In this document: in pieces, positions 42,705 to 51,388 of the stretch
How the letters are laid out: every line of letters starts with the position of its first letter
Numbering within the stretch: position 1 is the first letter of the stretch
Assembly (NCBI RefSeq): GCF_001748285.1
Contig: NZ_BDGT01000002.1
Span: 124,001-188,000 of the forward strand
Direction: 5' to 3'
From: Thermogemmatispora onikobensis
Lineage (GTDB): Bacteria; Chloroflexota; Ktedonobacteria; Ktedonobacterales; Ktedonobacteraceae
DNA: 64,000 bases
Translations under genes and position numbers: made by a program
The notes under the pieces: model-generated
What the model was told of the DNA's origin: nothing
The model's input: only the letters and a program-made list of their open reading frames with translations
The model's database searches: none

Positions 42705-44714
42705 TCAGCTCAGTGCGTAAATTGCCAGGTTACTATAGACCACGTTGGCATCGTTCTCTCCCACAGTGCCGAGAAAACCGATATTGCCTTCCGTGTAGCT
42801 GTTATCGCTAACGGTAGTCAAATAAACATTATTGGCGTAGAAGGAGAGGTTACTTCCGTTGGCGATGATCTGGAGCGTATTCGCCACACCGGTTCCAGAC
42901 TGCAGAGCCGGGGAGGCGGTCCAGTCGGCGAAGGGCTGTTCGAGGCCCCCGTCGAATCTGGCGATGCGGTAACGGCCCTGGCTGTCAACCTCAAAGAGGT
43001 AGCCGGAGGAGAGATTGAACAGATTAGGGCGCAGGCGAATGAAGACGCCTCCCGAGGAGCCGCTCAGAATCTTCATCTGCACACTGAGGGCGATATTCCC
43101 GTAACTGTAGTTTACTTCACGACAGATGCGCTGTGTTGTTGTCAGACTGACAGCCTGAACAACGTGGTAGCCATCGCCACCAAAGAGGCAATGATTGCTG
43201 CGGTCCCAGTTGGCCTGCCTGGTGGCCGGGTTATCGGCGCTGGTCAGTGCATCGTTGTAGACCAGCCTGCCGGCGGTGGCGGTCTGCCAGACTGCCGCGG
43301 TGGCGGTGGCCTGAGCTTGCACAGTTGCAGTGGCCCCGGCGACCGCTGTCTGCGTAGCTTGCGCTTGAGCCTGGGCGGTGGCGGTAGCCTGAGCCTGAGC
43401 GGTGGCGGTCAGATTGGGGGTGGCGGTGGGCGTCTGCTGCTGTCCGCTGGACTGACCGCTAGAAGCCGTGGGCCGCCCATTTGTTCCCTGGTGAGGCGAG
43501 GAGAAAAAGGCCAGTGCCAGGGGGATGGAGATGGCAAGCAGCAGAATGAGGGCCAGGCTGACAATGAGCAGGCCCCGCCGGGTCGTTCTGGCACCTGGCT
43601 GGTATCCGTATTGACCATATTGATCATATTGCCCATAGGGTAGCGGCTGTCCATAGCCAGGATAGCCTGGGCCTGTTGGAGGCGACCCGGTCGCAGCGGC
43701 GTTAGTTTGTCCTGAAAAAGGGTAAGAGGTTGGTTGAGGCGGAGTTGCTGCCCCCACGCTACCCATGCTGCGTAGCACCAGTGGCTGTGGCGCTCCGCTC
43801 CCGGGGGTTCCTGCGCTGGCGGTGCCGGCCTGGGCCCAGTTCTGGTATTGCTGGGCTGTGGCTCCTCTGGCTAAGGCCCGGCTGCTACCAGCTACTGCCT
43901 GACAGAATGCCTCAGCCAGCTCACTGGCGCTGCTATAGCGCAGCTCGGGTCGTTTCTCCAGCCCTTTGAGAATGACCTGCTCGACTGCAGGACTGATGTG
44001 CGCAGCATAGAGATGTGGTGGCGGGGGCGGCTTGCTGATATGCATCGTGACGACCGCGATGGGATTCTCGGCAGTGAAGGGTAGGCGCCCGGTGACCATC
44101 TCAAAGAGCAGGACCCCAAGCGAGTAAAGGTCACTGCGCACGTTGGCCCGATTGTCTCCCTCGAACAGCTCCGGCGCAACGTATTCGACGGTCCCTAGCA
44201 CGTTACCGGTGCTGGTGAGCTGCGTGGCGTCGCTGGTTGTGCGCGCGATGCCAAAATCGGAGAGGTAGCAGTGTCCATCGGCATCGAGTAGCACGTTAGA
44301 GGACTTGATATCGCGATGGATGATTCCCTGACGATGGATGTAGTCGAGGGCCGCGGCAATCTCGCGCAGGCTGCGGCAGGCTTCGCTCAGCGAGAGCGGC
44401 CCCTGCCGGATGCGGGCCCGCAGCGTTCCTCCCTCCATGAAAGGCATCACAATATAGTACCAGGTCAGGCCATCTATCTGGCCCGAGCCGGTGTCATAAA
44501 TCGGCACCAGATGCTCGTGCTTGAGCGAGGCCATCAGGCGCGCCTCGCGGATAAAGCGCCGCAGCAGCTCCTCGTCTTCTCGCTTGAACACCTTGATCGC
44601 CACGGTACGCTCAACCGCTAGGTCGTAGCCCTCATAGACGTCGGCCATGCCTCCTTTGCCAATGAGCCGGCGTAATTCGTAGCGTTCGAGGGTCTTTCCC
44701 TCCAGACCTGCCAT
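42705..44714 (-). CDS. Membrane Ser/Thr protein kinase with an outside LamG-like sensor
   Basis: The 669-residue product starts with a Hanks-type kinase: glycine loop GKGGMADVYEG, VAIK lysine K41, HRDIKSSNVLL catalytic loop, DFG and APE. A Pro/Gly/Tyr-rich spacer follows (QYDQYGQYGYQP), then a membrane helix (LIVSLALILLLAISIPLALAF). A Gln/Ala/Thr linker repeats (QAQATATAQ), and a C-terminal concanavalin/LamG-like beta-sandwich ends it (GYLFEVDSQGRYRIARF, NTLQIIANGSNLSFY). The kinase probably reads a sugar or polymer outside. The ATG at 44714 has GGGAGAAG upstream. It lies 101 bases after the TPR gene and likely shares its operon. Confidence 0.92.
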   Translation of the reverse strand: MAGLEGKTLERYELRRLIGKGGMADVYEGYDLAVERTVAIKVFKREDEELLRRFIREARLMASLKHEHLVPIYDTGSGQIDGLTWYYIVMPFMEGGTLRARIRQGPLSLSEACRSLREIAAALDYIHRQGIIHRDIKSSNVLLDADGHCYLSDFGIARTTSDATQLTSTGNVLGTVEYVAPELFEGDNRANVRSDLYSLGVLLFEMVTGRLPFTAENPIAVVTMHISKPPPPPHLYAAHISPAVEQVILKGLEKRPELRYSSASELAEAFCQAVAGSSRALARGATAQQYQNWAQAGTASAGTPGSGAPQPLVLRSMGSVGAATPPQPTSYPFSGQTNAAATGSPPTGPGYPGYGQPLPYGQYDQYGQYGYQPGARTTRRGLLIVSLALILLLAISIPLALAFFSSPHQGTNGRPTASSGQSSGQQQTPTATPNLTATAQAQATATAQAQAQATQTAVAGATATVQAQATATAAVWQTATAGRLVYNDALTSADNPATRQANWDRSNHCLFGGDGYHVVQAVSLTTTQRICREVNYSYGNIALSVQMKILSGSSGGVFIRLRPNLFNLSSGYLFEVDSQGRYRIARFDGGLEQPFADWTASPALQSGTGVANTLQIIANGSNLSFYANNVYLTTVSDNSYTEGNIGFLGTVGENDANVVYSNLAIYALS

Positions 44715-44815
44715 GCATCTTCTCCCGATTGAAGTCTCACGGTCTTGGAGAATGCTATCTTGCCCGCCGCTAGGGGACATCTCCTTATAGATACAACGGT
44801 TGACCCTCCCTTTCG

Positions 44816-45832
44816 TTACTTGATCCAACCTCGCTTGATAAGAAAGAGCAGGAGCGGTGCCATGACGGCACGGTAGATCATGAATAAGCCAAAGGGAGAG
44901 ATAATCAACAAGCCGAGGCACATCAGAGCAATAGCTATATTGAATAACTGAGGGTTTCTCTCTGTAAGAGCGAGATCTGAGATATTTTTGATTAAGAAGA
45001 GGATCAACCTCCCCATGACGAGGATGAAGAGTGCCGCCCCACAGCCGAAGCCTCTTCTGAGGGAGGGTGACAGGCGTTGAAGAAAGGTGCGATAGCTGAG
45101 AATAGGCTGGTAAAGTGGATGAGCTGCCCGGATAGCCTGTAGCAAGCGCTGCTGCGTCGCTTTCTCTTCAGGGTCCAGGCGGATTGCCTCCTTGAGAAGG
45201 TGCAGCGCCTGCTGAGGCTGGGCCTGATAGTTGAGCAGGAAATCGCCGTAGTCACTGAGAATCGCGGCATTCTGTGGGTCGAGCGCCAGGGCGCGAAGGT
45301 AGGCTTGCTGTGCCAGGGCCAGATTACCATCGATGCTGGCCTGGTATGCGAGCAGGGCCTGCAGACGGGCCTCTTCGGGATCAAGCTCCACAGCTTTGTA
45401 GACGTAAGGGCGAGCCTTGTCTGCCTCGGGCCGCGGCTTGAGAGAGAGATAGCTTGCTCCCAGAAAGTAGTAGGGCCAGGGATTAAGCGGTTGAAGCTCT
45501 CTTGCCTTCTCCAACTCGGCCTGAGCGAGCTGTGATTGCGATTTCGCCAGCAGGATGATCCCATAGAGTAGATGGTGTGTGCTGGACTGAGGGTCAAGCC
45601 GTAGGGCTTCTCGTATGGCGTCCTCGGCCTGGGCGTAGTCCTTGTTCCGCATGGACGCCACAGCCAGCAGCGCCAGGGCATGGGGGTTCTCCGGCTGAGC
45701 GCTCAGGACCTTGCTCATCAGCTCCAGCGCCAGCTGTGGCCGCTTGAGGTTCAAAGCGACAATGGCTTTCCTATAGTTCCCTATGATCGCCGCATCGTCC
45801 GGAGTCTTCCTCGTCTCTTCGCTCATGGTCAT
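44816..45832 (-). CDS. TPR protein with C-terminal membrane helices
   Basis: The 338-residue product has about six tetratricopeptide repeats (NPHALALLAVASMRNKDYAQA, NAAILSDYGDFLLNYQAQP). Two C-terminal membrane helices follow (GAALFILVMGRLILFLI and IALMCLGLLIISPFGLFMIY). It begins directly at the stop of the AAA gene (TAAATG) and precedes the kinase. TPR domains carry protein partners, so it is a good candidate for a membrane platform for the ATPase. Confidence 0.85.
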   Translation of the reverse strand: MTMSEETRKTPDDAAIIGNYRKAIVALNLKRPQLALELMSKVLSAQPENPHALALLAVASMRNKDYAQAEDAIREALRLDPQSSTHHLLYGIILLAKSQSQLAQAELEKARELQPLNPWPYYFLGASYLSLKPRPEADKARPYVYKAVELDPEEARLQALLAYQASIDGNLALAQQAYLRALALDPQNAAILSDYGDFLLNYQAQPQQALHLLKEAIRLDPEEKATQQRLLQAIRAAHPLYQPILSYRTFLQRLSPSLRRGFGCGAALFILVMGRLILFLIKNISDLALTERNPQLFNIAIALMCLGLLIISPFGLFMIYRAVMAPLLLFLIKRGWIK

Positions 45833-47179
45833 TTACCACTTGGCCTTTTGCATGAAACGGAGCACGTCGTCGTAGAGGCCTCCCTCGTTGCTGTAGGTGG
45901 CGTAATTTTTGGCGGTGGCAAACCATTCGAGCGTTGAGGGACGAACCTGTTTGAGCGCGGCTAGCAGATCGCTGGTGCGCAGGGGGCGTGGCTGGCCCGT
46001 TTTGAGCGCTTCGCTCAGCACGGCATCTGTGGCTCGCTCACAGACAGCGCGAATATCGGCGCCAGAGAATTTCTCCATCTGCCTGGCGAGCTGTGGGTAA
46101 TCGATGGCCTCGGTAGGCTTCTCCTCCAGGAGGAGGCGCAGAATCGCGCAGCGCGCCTCCAGGTCCGGGGGAGGCACAAAGAGAATGCGGTCGAAGCGCC
46201 CAGGCCGGCGCAAGGAGCTGTCGACAAACCAAGGGCTATTCGTCGCTCCCAGCACGAGGATCTCACTATTATTCGTGGAGATGCTGTCTAGCTCTAGCAG
46301 CAGCTGATTGGTAAGGATGCGGAGACCGTGGAAGCGCATTTGTTGTCGGCTCCCTCCGAGGGCATCCAGCTCGTCGATGAAGACGATTGCCGGGCGATTA
46401 CGCCGTGCCAGCTCGAAGATTCCATGAAGGTTCTTCTCGCTGTTCCCGATGTACATATCGAGAATATCGTGAATGGCAATGTTGATGAAGCTACACTGGC
46501 TCTCTCCTGCGGTAGCTCTCGCGAGAAAGGTTTTTCCACATCCAGGAGGCCCGTAGAGCAGAATGCCGCCACCAATGCGCTTTCCAAAGCGTTGGAAGAG
46601 ATCAGGTTGCTGGAGTGGATAGAGGATCTGCATGCGAATCTGCTCTTTGATGTCCTCCAGGCCCCCGACGTCCTTGAAGCTTATGGTGGGCTTCTCGACG
46701 ATCTCCTGGTCGGTCTCCACTTCCTCTACGTCAGCAAAGCGCAGCAGGCGCAGCTTTCCTCGGATCACTATGCCTTGTCGGGCCAGCTCCTCTTCGTAGC
46801 TGCTCTCGCGCAAGCTCTCGTCGGCCTTCAGGGCCTGATCGTAGTAGTGGCCTGCGCGTTCATACTCCTGGCGCGCGAAGGCATTTTTGGAAAGAAGCAG
46901 GTAAAGCTCGGGAGTGGCCTGCTGCTCCAGGGCGGTCTGTAAAAGCTGCTCCGCGCGCTCGAAGTCGCCGCGCTGATAGTAGGCGCGCCCAAGGTTGACG
47001 CGGCTCGCGTGATCGTTACTGCGCTCCAGTACCGCCTGGAACTGCTCAATCGCTTCCTCAATCCGACCCAGCCGCAGCTGTAGCTCAGCCAGATGCCTCC
47101 GCAACGGAACGTTCTCAGGGCTGACTGCCAGCGCTTCTTGGAGAATCTCAAGGGTCTGCTCGTCTTCCTGGTTAGTCAT
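45833..47179 (-). CDS. TPR-AAA+ ATPase
   Basis: The 448-residue product joins about three N-terminal TPR repeats (LQEALAVSPENVPLRRHL and following; residues about 10-130) with an AAA+ domain. The AAA+ domain has Walker A (GPPGCGKT), Walker B (IVFIDELDALGG), sensor 1 (GATNSP) and arginine fingers (LRRPGRFDR), so it belongs to the Cdc48/FtsH/p97-like group, but it has no protease or membrane part. The ATG at 47179 was chosen over a GTG six codons earlier. It likely remodels protein complexes with the TPR membrane protein encoded next. Confidence 0.9.
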   Translation of the reverse strand: MTNQEDEQTLEILQEALAVSPENVPLRRHLAELQLRLGRIEEAIEQFQAVLERSNDHASRVNLGRAYYQRGDFERAEQLLQTALEQQATPELYLLLSKNAFARQEYERAGHYYDQALKADESLRESSYEEELARQGIVIRGKLRLLRFADVEEVETDQEIVEKPTISFKDVGGLEDIKEQIRMQILYPLQQPDLFQRFGKRIGGGILLYGPPGCGKTFLARATAGESQCSFINIAIHDILDMYIGNSEKNLHGIFELARRNRPAIVFIDELDALGGSRQQMRFHGLRILTNQLLLELDSISTNNSEILVLGATNSPWFVDSSLRRPGRFDRILFVPPPDLEARCAILRLLLEEKPTEAIDYPQLARQMEKFSGADIRAVCERATDAVLSEALKTGQPRPLRTSDLLAALKQVRPSTLEWFATAKNYATYSNEGGLYDDVLRFMQKAKW

Positions 47180-47586
47180 CGCTTTGCTCTGCCTCACTGA
47201 GATCTTGGTTTGAAGAGGGTCAAGGTCGGCCAGCCTCCCGGCCTCTTCTCTTGTCTATTTCTTTTCCTTCTCTCGACGGTGGCTTACGCCGGGACTGGAG
47301 AGAGAGAGAGGTGACTCTCTCCTCTGTGGCTCGCTTCTCGTTTCTGCTCTGCGGTCTGGTCGGTAGCCTGGCAGGAGTCGGAGACCTCTTCTTGCTCACT
47401 ATCACCTGGGGATTCTGCCTCTGCCGGTCTTATCAAGAATAACTTTAGCAGCTCTTGTGAGACGGTGCAAGGGTGGGGGGTCTCGAACGCCTGAGCCTTA
47501 AAGGGGCCTGATGTTTACTGCCTATTTACCGCTGGTACCGTTTGATGACTTTTTGGAGCAGACGCCCGGGGTGTGACCCTGGCAAG
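47180..47586. other. Intergenic region with no gene seen
   Basis: About 410 bases. A 63-codon plus frame with a hydrophobic stretch lacks a ribosome site. No clear promoter box for the AAA operon could be read. Confidence 0.45.
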
Positions 47587-47619
47587 GGGTGTAAGCTGCT
47601 TGACCGGCAGCTTACACCC
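47587..47619 (-). terminator. Perfect hairpin overlapping the LysM gene stop
   Basis: Two perfect 13-base arms (47587-47599 and 47607-47619) with a 7-base loop. On the minus strand the first arm includes the stop codon of the LysM-like gene. There is no T run after it, so it may be a barrier to RNA decay or a weak terminator. Confidence 0.5.
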
Positions 47620-48631
47620 GTACGTAGAGCTGCTGCTGCTCATCGTAGCGATAGACTTCGTTTCCCTTGTGGAAGGTCAGGTTGCCGTGCGCATCCAGGC
47701 TGAGCCAGAGAAGGACACGGGTACCTTGGGGGAGATGAAGCGGGAGCTTCCAATGGTCAAGGCTGCTTGGTCCAACGACGCCGAGCAGCCAGGCTCCTCC
47801 ATCGTCGTCGATGGTGTTGGGTTGAAATGCGTCGCAGGAAGGAGAATGATTGTCGTAAGTGTCATCGATCTGGATCTGACAGGCGTGCAGAGTAGCGCCA
47901 TTAAGCGCAGTCTGAGGGTTGGCATAGGGGTAGTTGCTCATCCCGGCAACGTGCGCCAACGGATAGGTAGCGAAGGCCCAGATCCAGGAACCGTTTTGCA
48001 CGGGGACGTTGGTCGTGGCATCGACATTGACCTCTACTCCTGGGGCAATGCGTACCTGCATTGTGCACCCCTGTGAGCAGTCGATTCCCTGATCGGGGGG
48101 AGTGGGCACGGGAATGAGCGGCGTCGGCAGAACCTGGGGTGGTGTAACGGGCCGCGCCTTGAGGATGATTCCGCCGAGCGCCATTAAGGGATACTGCGGC
48201 GAGAGGCGGATGACCATCCCCGGCTGGAGCCGGTGGCAGTCTTTGCCAATGGCTGAACTCAAGGCCCGCACAGTCTCCGGTTTGGCATCGCTGAAGATCT
48301 GGCTGGCGTCCGTCATGTGCATTTGAACGGTCAGGATCTCGTCGCAGTTATCCCCTTCTTGTACGGTGTAGAGCAGAGAACCTGGCTGCGGCAAGGCCCT
48401 GGCAAAGGCCGGATGGGGCGTCGGCACCGGCGTCGCCGGCACCCCTAGCGCGTAAAAAAAGCCGCTAAGAGCCGGCATAATGCGGTCCCCCAGGTGGAGG
48501 CTATAGCTGAAAACGGGCGTGACAATCGCCCCAAACAGGATCAAGAGGAGCAGCAGCTTCCAGGGTATAAGATGCAACAGCGAGCGAAATGTGTCGCTTG
48601 CTCGCGGGCGTGAAGGCATGCGACTGGCCAT
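47612..48631 (-). CDS. LysM-like membrane-anchored protein
   Basis: The 339-residue product has an N-terminal membrane helix (LLLLLILFGAIVTPVFSYSL) and a Pro/Thr linker. A LysM-like part follows (LYTVQEGDNCDEILTVQMH; closing GKDCHRLQPGMVIRLS), then a C-terminal strand-rich domain with four cysteines. LysM binds peptidoglycan or chitin-like sugars. The cysteine pairs may form disulfides outside the cell. It is separate from the AAA operon and has its own promoter. Confidence 0.7.
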   Translation of the reverse strand: MASRMPSRPRASDTFRSLLHLIPWKLLLLLILFGAIVTPVFSYSLHLGDRIMPALSGFFYALGVPATPVPTPHPAFARALPQPGSLLYTVQEGDNCDEILTVQMHMTDASQIFSDAKPETVRALSSAIGKDCHRLQPGMVIRLSPQYPLMALGGIILKARPVTPPQVLPTPLIPVPTPPDQGIDCSQGCTMQVRIAPGVEVNVDATTNVPVQNGSWIWAFATYPLAHVAGMSNYPYANPQTALNGATLHACQIQIDDTYDNHSPSCDAFQPNTIDDDGGAWLLGVVGPSSLDHWKLPLHLPQGTRVLLWLSLDAHGNLTFHKGNEVYRYDEQQQLYVRV

Positions 48632-48676
48632 AAGGTGCTCTTCCCCTCACTTCATGCCGTTTCCTGGCATGGTGCT

Positions 48677-48685
48677 ATTATAGCA
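48677..48685 (-). promoter_or_regulatory. Extended -10 promoter of the LysM gene
   Basis: On the minus strand TGCTATAAT (48685-48677), about 45 bases before the start. A TTGATA lies 21 bases further upstream, too far for a normal -35. The remaining part of the gap 48632-48998 has no convincing gene. Confidence 0.6.
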
Positions 48686-48998
48686 AGGCCGCGCTCTGCT
48701 GGCTATCAAGAGGGACTGGCAGGCTCCTCTTGCAGCGGAAGAATAGCTCTTATTGTTATTCTACACTGTCTGCTATGGTTTCTCGGGTGGGGGGATAAGG
48801 TCGAAGGTCGAGGCTCTCTAGCGCTGGTCAGCAAAAGCGAGCTGACCAGAGGCTGGGGAGGCGCCAGCCCTGCAGGCAACAGCTGGCTCACCGGCCTCTG
48901 GTCAAGCAAGCAGACAGACAGACAGGCCGAGCAGTCCCTGGCGACCGCTTCCTTCAGGAGGCAGGAGGATGCCCCTTGTTGGGTCTTCCCTGCCTAGG

Positions 48999-49928
48999 CT
49001 AGGGTAGCACCCAGGTGCCAGTGCGCCCGGCCAAAGCGCGCCCGATAGCCTGGGGACAGGTGAGCAAAGCTGCGCCGCCACCACGCTCCAGGTAGCGGAT
49101 GACAGCGCGAATCTTTGACTGCAGACGCTCGTTGGCGAAGTGTCCGGTGGCCTCGTAATGGCGTAGCTCGGCAAGAGTGAGCATGTCCAGAGGATACGCT
49201 TGTCCCACCTGCTGGGGACAGAGGGCCACCCTCTCGGCTGTCGTGGCGACCAGGAAGAGGTCGGCGTTCAGCTGCGTGGCCAGGAAGCTGGCAGCCAGAT
49301 CGGCAGGAAGGCAGGTCTCCACCGGGTAGAGACCTCCCTCTCCATCGCGCCTCATCGGGATGCTGCCACCGGCTGCGGCAATCACGATGAAGCCGGCCTG
49401 GAGCAAGGTTTTGATGGCCTCCTGTTCTACAATCTCCAGCAGCTCCAGTCTTGTGCTGGTTGCGTCCTTTGCGCTTAGTGGGCCGGCCATGTCCGTCTCC
49501 AGTTCGTCCGTTGTCTGGGCCTTGGCCACGGGTCCGCTGGCAGGCTGGGCGAGCGTCGTCTCGCGGTCGCCTGGGCTGACAACGACCCGCGTGAGCAGGC
49601 AGGCACTACGGCGGTTCAATCCCCGGTGCTGCAGCTCATCATCCAGCGCCTGCTGGATCAGATAGCCCAGTCTCCCCTGAAGTCCCGCCAGGAGACTTGC
49701 GGGGAACCGCTGGGGAGGGAGTGGGAGCCTGTGAAGAAGAGATTCGCCTGGCTGGTCAATCTGGGGGGTATTGTCATGGGCAATGACCACGTTCCAGCCG
49801 TTGACGATCAGGTCGACGATATGCTTTGCTGAGGCGCATATGGCCTCAAGCTGCCCAGGTCCATCCCTGTCTTCCTCGTCTTCGATCAGTGAGTTACCGC
49901 CTATGGCAACGACAGCCAGCTTGCTCAT
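48999..49928 (-). CDS. Carbamate-kinase-like protein with changed active-site motifs
   Basis: The 309-residue product has the amino-acid-kinase fold: IGGNSL at the start, VVIAHDNTPQID where carbamate kinases have THGNGPQVG, and a C-terminal ALLTCPQAIGRAL. The VIDKD motif reads CLPAD, and the GSMGPK motif reads ERLQSK. Several phosphate- and metal-binding residues are thus changed. It may be a non-catalytic relative or have a new substrate. It is the last gene of the purine catabolism cluster, 62 bases after the threonine-synthase-like gene. Confidence 0.8.
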   Translation of the reverse strand: MSKLAVVAIGGNSLIEDEEDRDGPGQLEAICASAKHIVDLIVNGWNVVIAHDNTPQIDQPGESLLHRLPLPPQRFPASLLAGLQGRLGYLIQQALDDELQHRGLNRRSACLLTRVVVSPGDRETTLAQPASGPVAKAQTTDELETDMAGPLSAKDATSTRLELLEIVEQEAIKTLLQAGFIVIAAAGGSIPMRRDGEGGLYPVETCLPADLAASFLATQLNADLFLVATTAERVALCPQQVGQAYPLDMLTLAELRHYEATGHFANERLQSKIRAVIRYLERGGGAALLTCPQAIGRALAGRTGTWVLP

Positions 49929-49990
49929 TGAACGGGTATCCTCCTCGGATAGTTCTCTCCACTGGCCAGCGAGCGCCTGCTGTGCTGCGC

Positions 49991-51232
49991 TCAGGCGCTG
50001 GCTTGCAGCTCCAGAGCATGCAGCCCTTCACCGCCTCTGGCGAGCGTGACAAGCTCTTCCTCGCCTTGCTCGACTGTCTCACCGCTGCGCTGGCCACTAG
50101 CCGTGGCTAGCAGGATGACCGTCTCCTGGCGCCTGATCTTGCCTTCCTCAAGCAGCTGCAGCAGAGCCGCATAGGAGGCTGCTCCCGCTGGTTCGACAAA
50201 GATACCGGTCAGGGCGGCCAGCTCCTGGCGGGCTTTGAGCAGGGCCTCGTCGCTGACGGTGATCCCAAAGCCGCCGCTCTGGCGGACGTGGCGCAAGGCC
50301 ATGACTCCATTGTGGGGATGACCGACGGCGAGGCTCTCCACCTGGGTTGTTGGAGAAACAGCCTCTGGCTGGCGCTGGCTCTCGTTGCTAAGGGAGCGCA
50401 CGAAAGCCGGCGCGCCTTCTGTCTGCACCGCGATGAGGCGCGGAATCTGACGGACAATGCCAAGCTGGCGCAGGTCTTCGAAGCCGCGGTAGATGCCACT
50501 GATCAAGCCACCATCGGCCACGGGTACGAGAATGGCGTCGGGAACGGCGTGCCCCAATTGCTCGGCAATTTCCAGACCGACGGTCTTGAGTCCTTCGACA
50601 ATATAGGGATTGTAACCGATATTGACGTTGTACCAGCCGAATTTGGCCGTGGCCTCGACGCTCAGGTCAAAGGCGTCCTCGTAGCTGCCGTCGATAGCGA
50701 AGATTCGGGCGCCGCAGAGCTGCAGGACCCCGGCGAGCTTGCGAGCGCTGCGCAGGGGGAGAAAGAGCTGACAGCTCAGTCCCAGTGCTGCCGCCTGCTG
50801 ACTTAGCGCCAGGGCACTGTTGCCTGTTGAGGCGCAGACCAGCTTGCGCTCCTCTGGCAGGGCCAGGCTGGTCGCGACAAAGGCCCCACGGTCAGCGTAT
50901 GAGCCGCTGGGATTGCGCGTTTCATCTTTGAGCCAGAGATTGCGCATATTGAGGTGCTTGCGTAGTCGCTCTGCCGGGTAGAGCGGCGTTCCCCCGACGA
51001 TCAGCGGCGGCAGGCGGTTGCCGTAGGGAATGGGTAGGAAGGGACGAAAGCGCCGGATTGAGGGATCACGGCTCTCGGCGTGGTAATTCCAACGAATCTG
51101 GTCATAGTCATAATGAACTAAAAGAGTGCCCTGGGGACCGCAGTTCGGGCAGGTGTAGGTGACGCTGCCCGGAGTATAGCTGCTGCCGCAAAGAACACAT
51201 TCCAGCTTTAGAATATGGCTCGCTAACAGCAT
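49991..51232 (-). CDS. Threonine-synthase-like protein lacking the PLP lysine
   Basis: The 413-residue protein has a zinc-ribbon start (CVLCGSSYTPGSVTYTCPNCG) and then the fold type II PLP domain of threonine synthases (STGNSALALSQQAAALG, VADGGLISGIYRGF). The Schiff-base segment normally reads NPTGSFKDRG. Here it reads NPSGSYADRG, so the lysine is alanine (codon gct). Unless another lysine serves, it cannot form the internal aldimine. It lies in the purine catabolism cluster beside the carbamate-kinase-like gene. Confidence 0.85.
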   Translation of the reverse strand: MLLASHILKLECVLCGSSYTPGSVTYTCPNCGPQGTLLVHYDYDQIRWNYHAESRDPSIRRFRPFLPIPYGNRLPPLIVGGTPLYPAERLRKHLNMRNLWLKDETRNPSGSYADRGAFVATSLALPEERKLVCASTGNSALALSQQAAALGLSCQLFLPLRSARKLAGVLQLCGARIFAIDGSYEDAFDLSVEATAKFGWYNVNIGYNPYIVEGLKTVGLEIAEQLGHAVPDAILVPVADGGLISGIYRGFEDLRQLGIVRQIPRLIAVQTEGAPAFVRSLSNESQRQPEAVSPTTQVESLAVGHPHNGVMALRHVRQSGGFGITVSDEALLKARQELAALTGIFVEPAGAASYAALLQLLEEGKIRRQETVILLATASGQRSGETVEQGEEELVTLARGGEGLHALELQASA

Positions 51233-51388
51233 AGAACCTGTCCTTTATGTATGTACAGTAATAAGTTGAGTGAGGTTGTGGTGTGGCTGGCCTGTCCCCA
51301 ACTGTGGTTCGTGGCCAGCCTTGTTGCCTGTACTGTGGGTGGAAGGGAGGAGCTTGCTCTGTTGCTCCACTGATCCCACCGCTTGCTA

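Noticed and set aside
43164-43643. 159-codon plus-strand frame
   Set aside because: It is antisense to the kinase linker; the Gly/Leu-rich peptide reflects the Ala/Gln/Thr repeat on the other strand, not a gene.
48635-48997. 120-codon plus-strand frame
   Set aside because: It lies in a control region with a minus-strand promoter, has no ribosome site, and the peptide has no family pattern.
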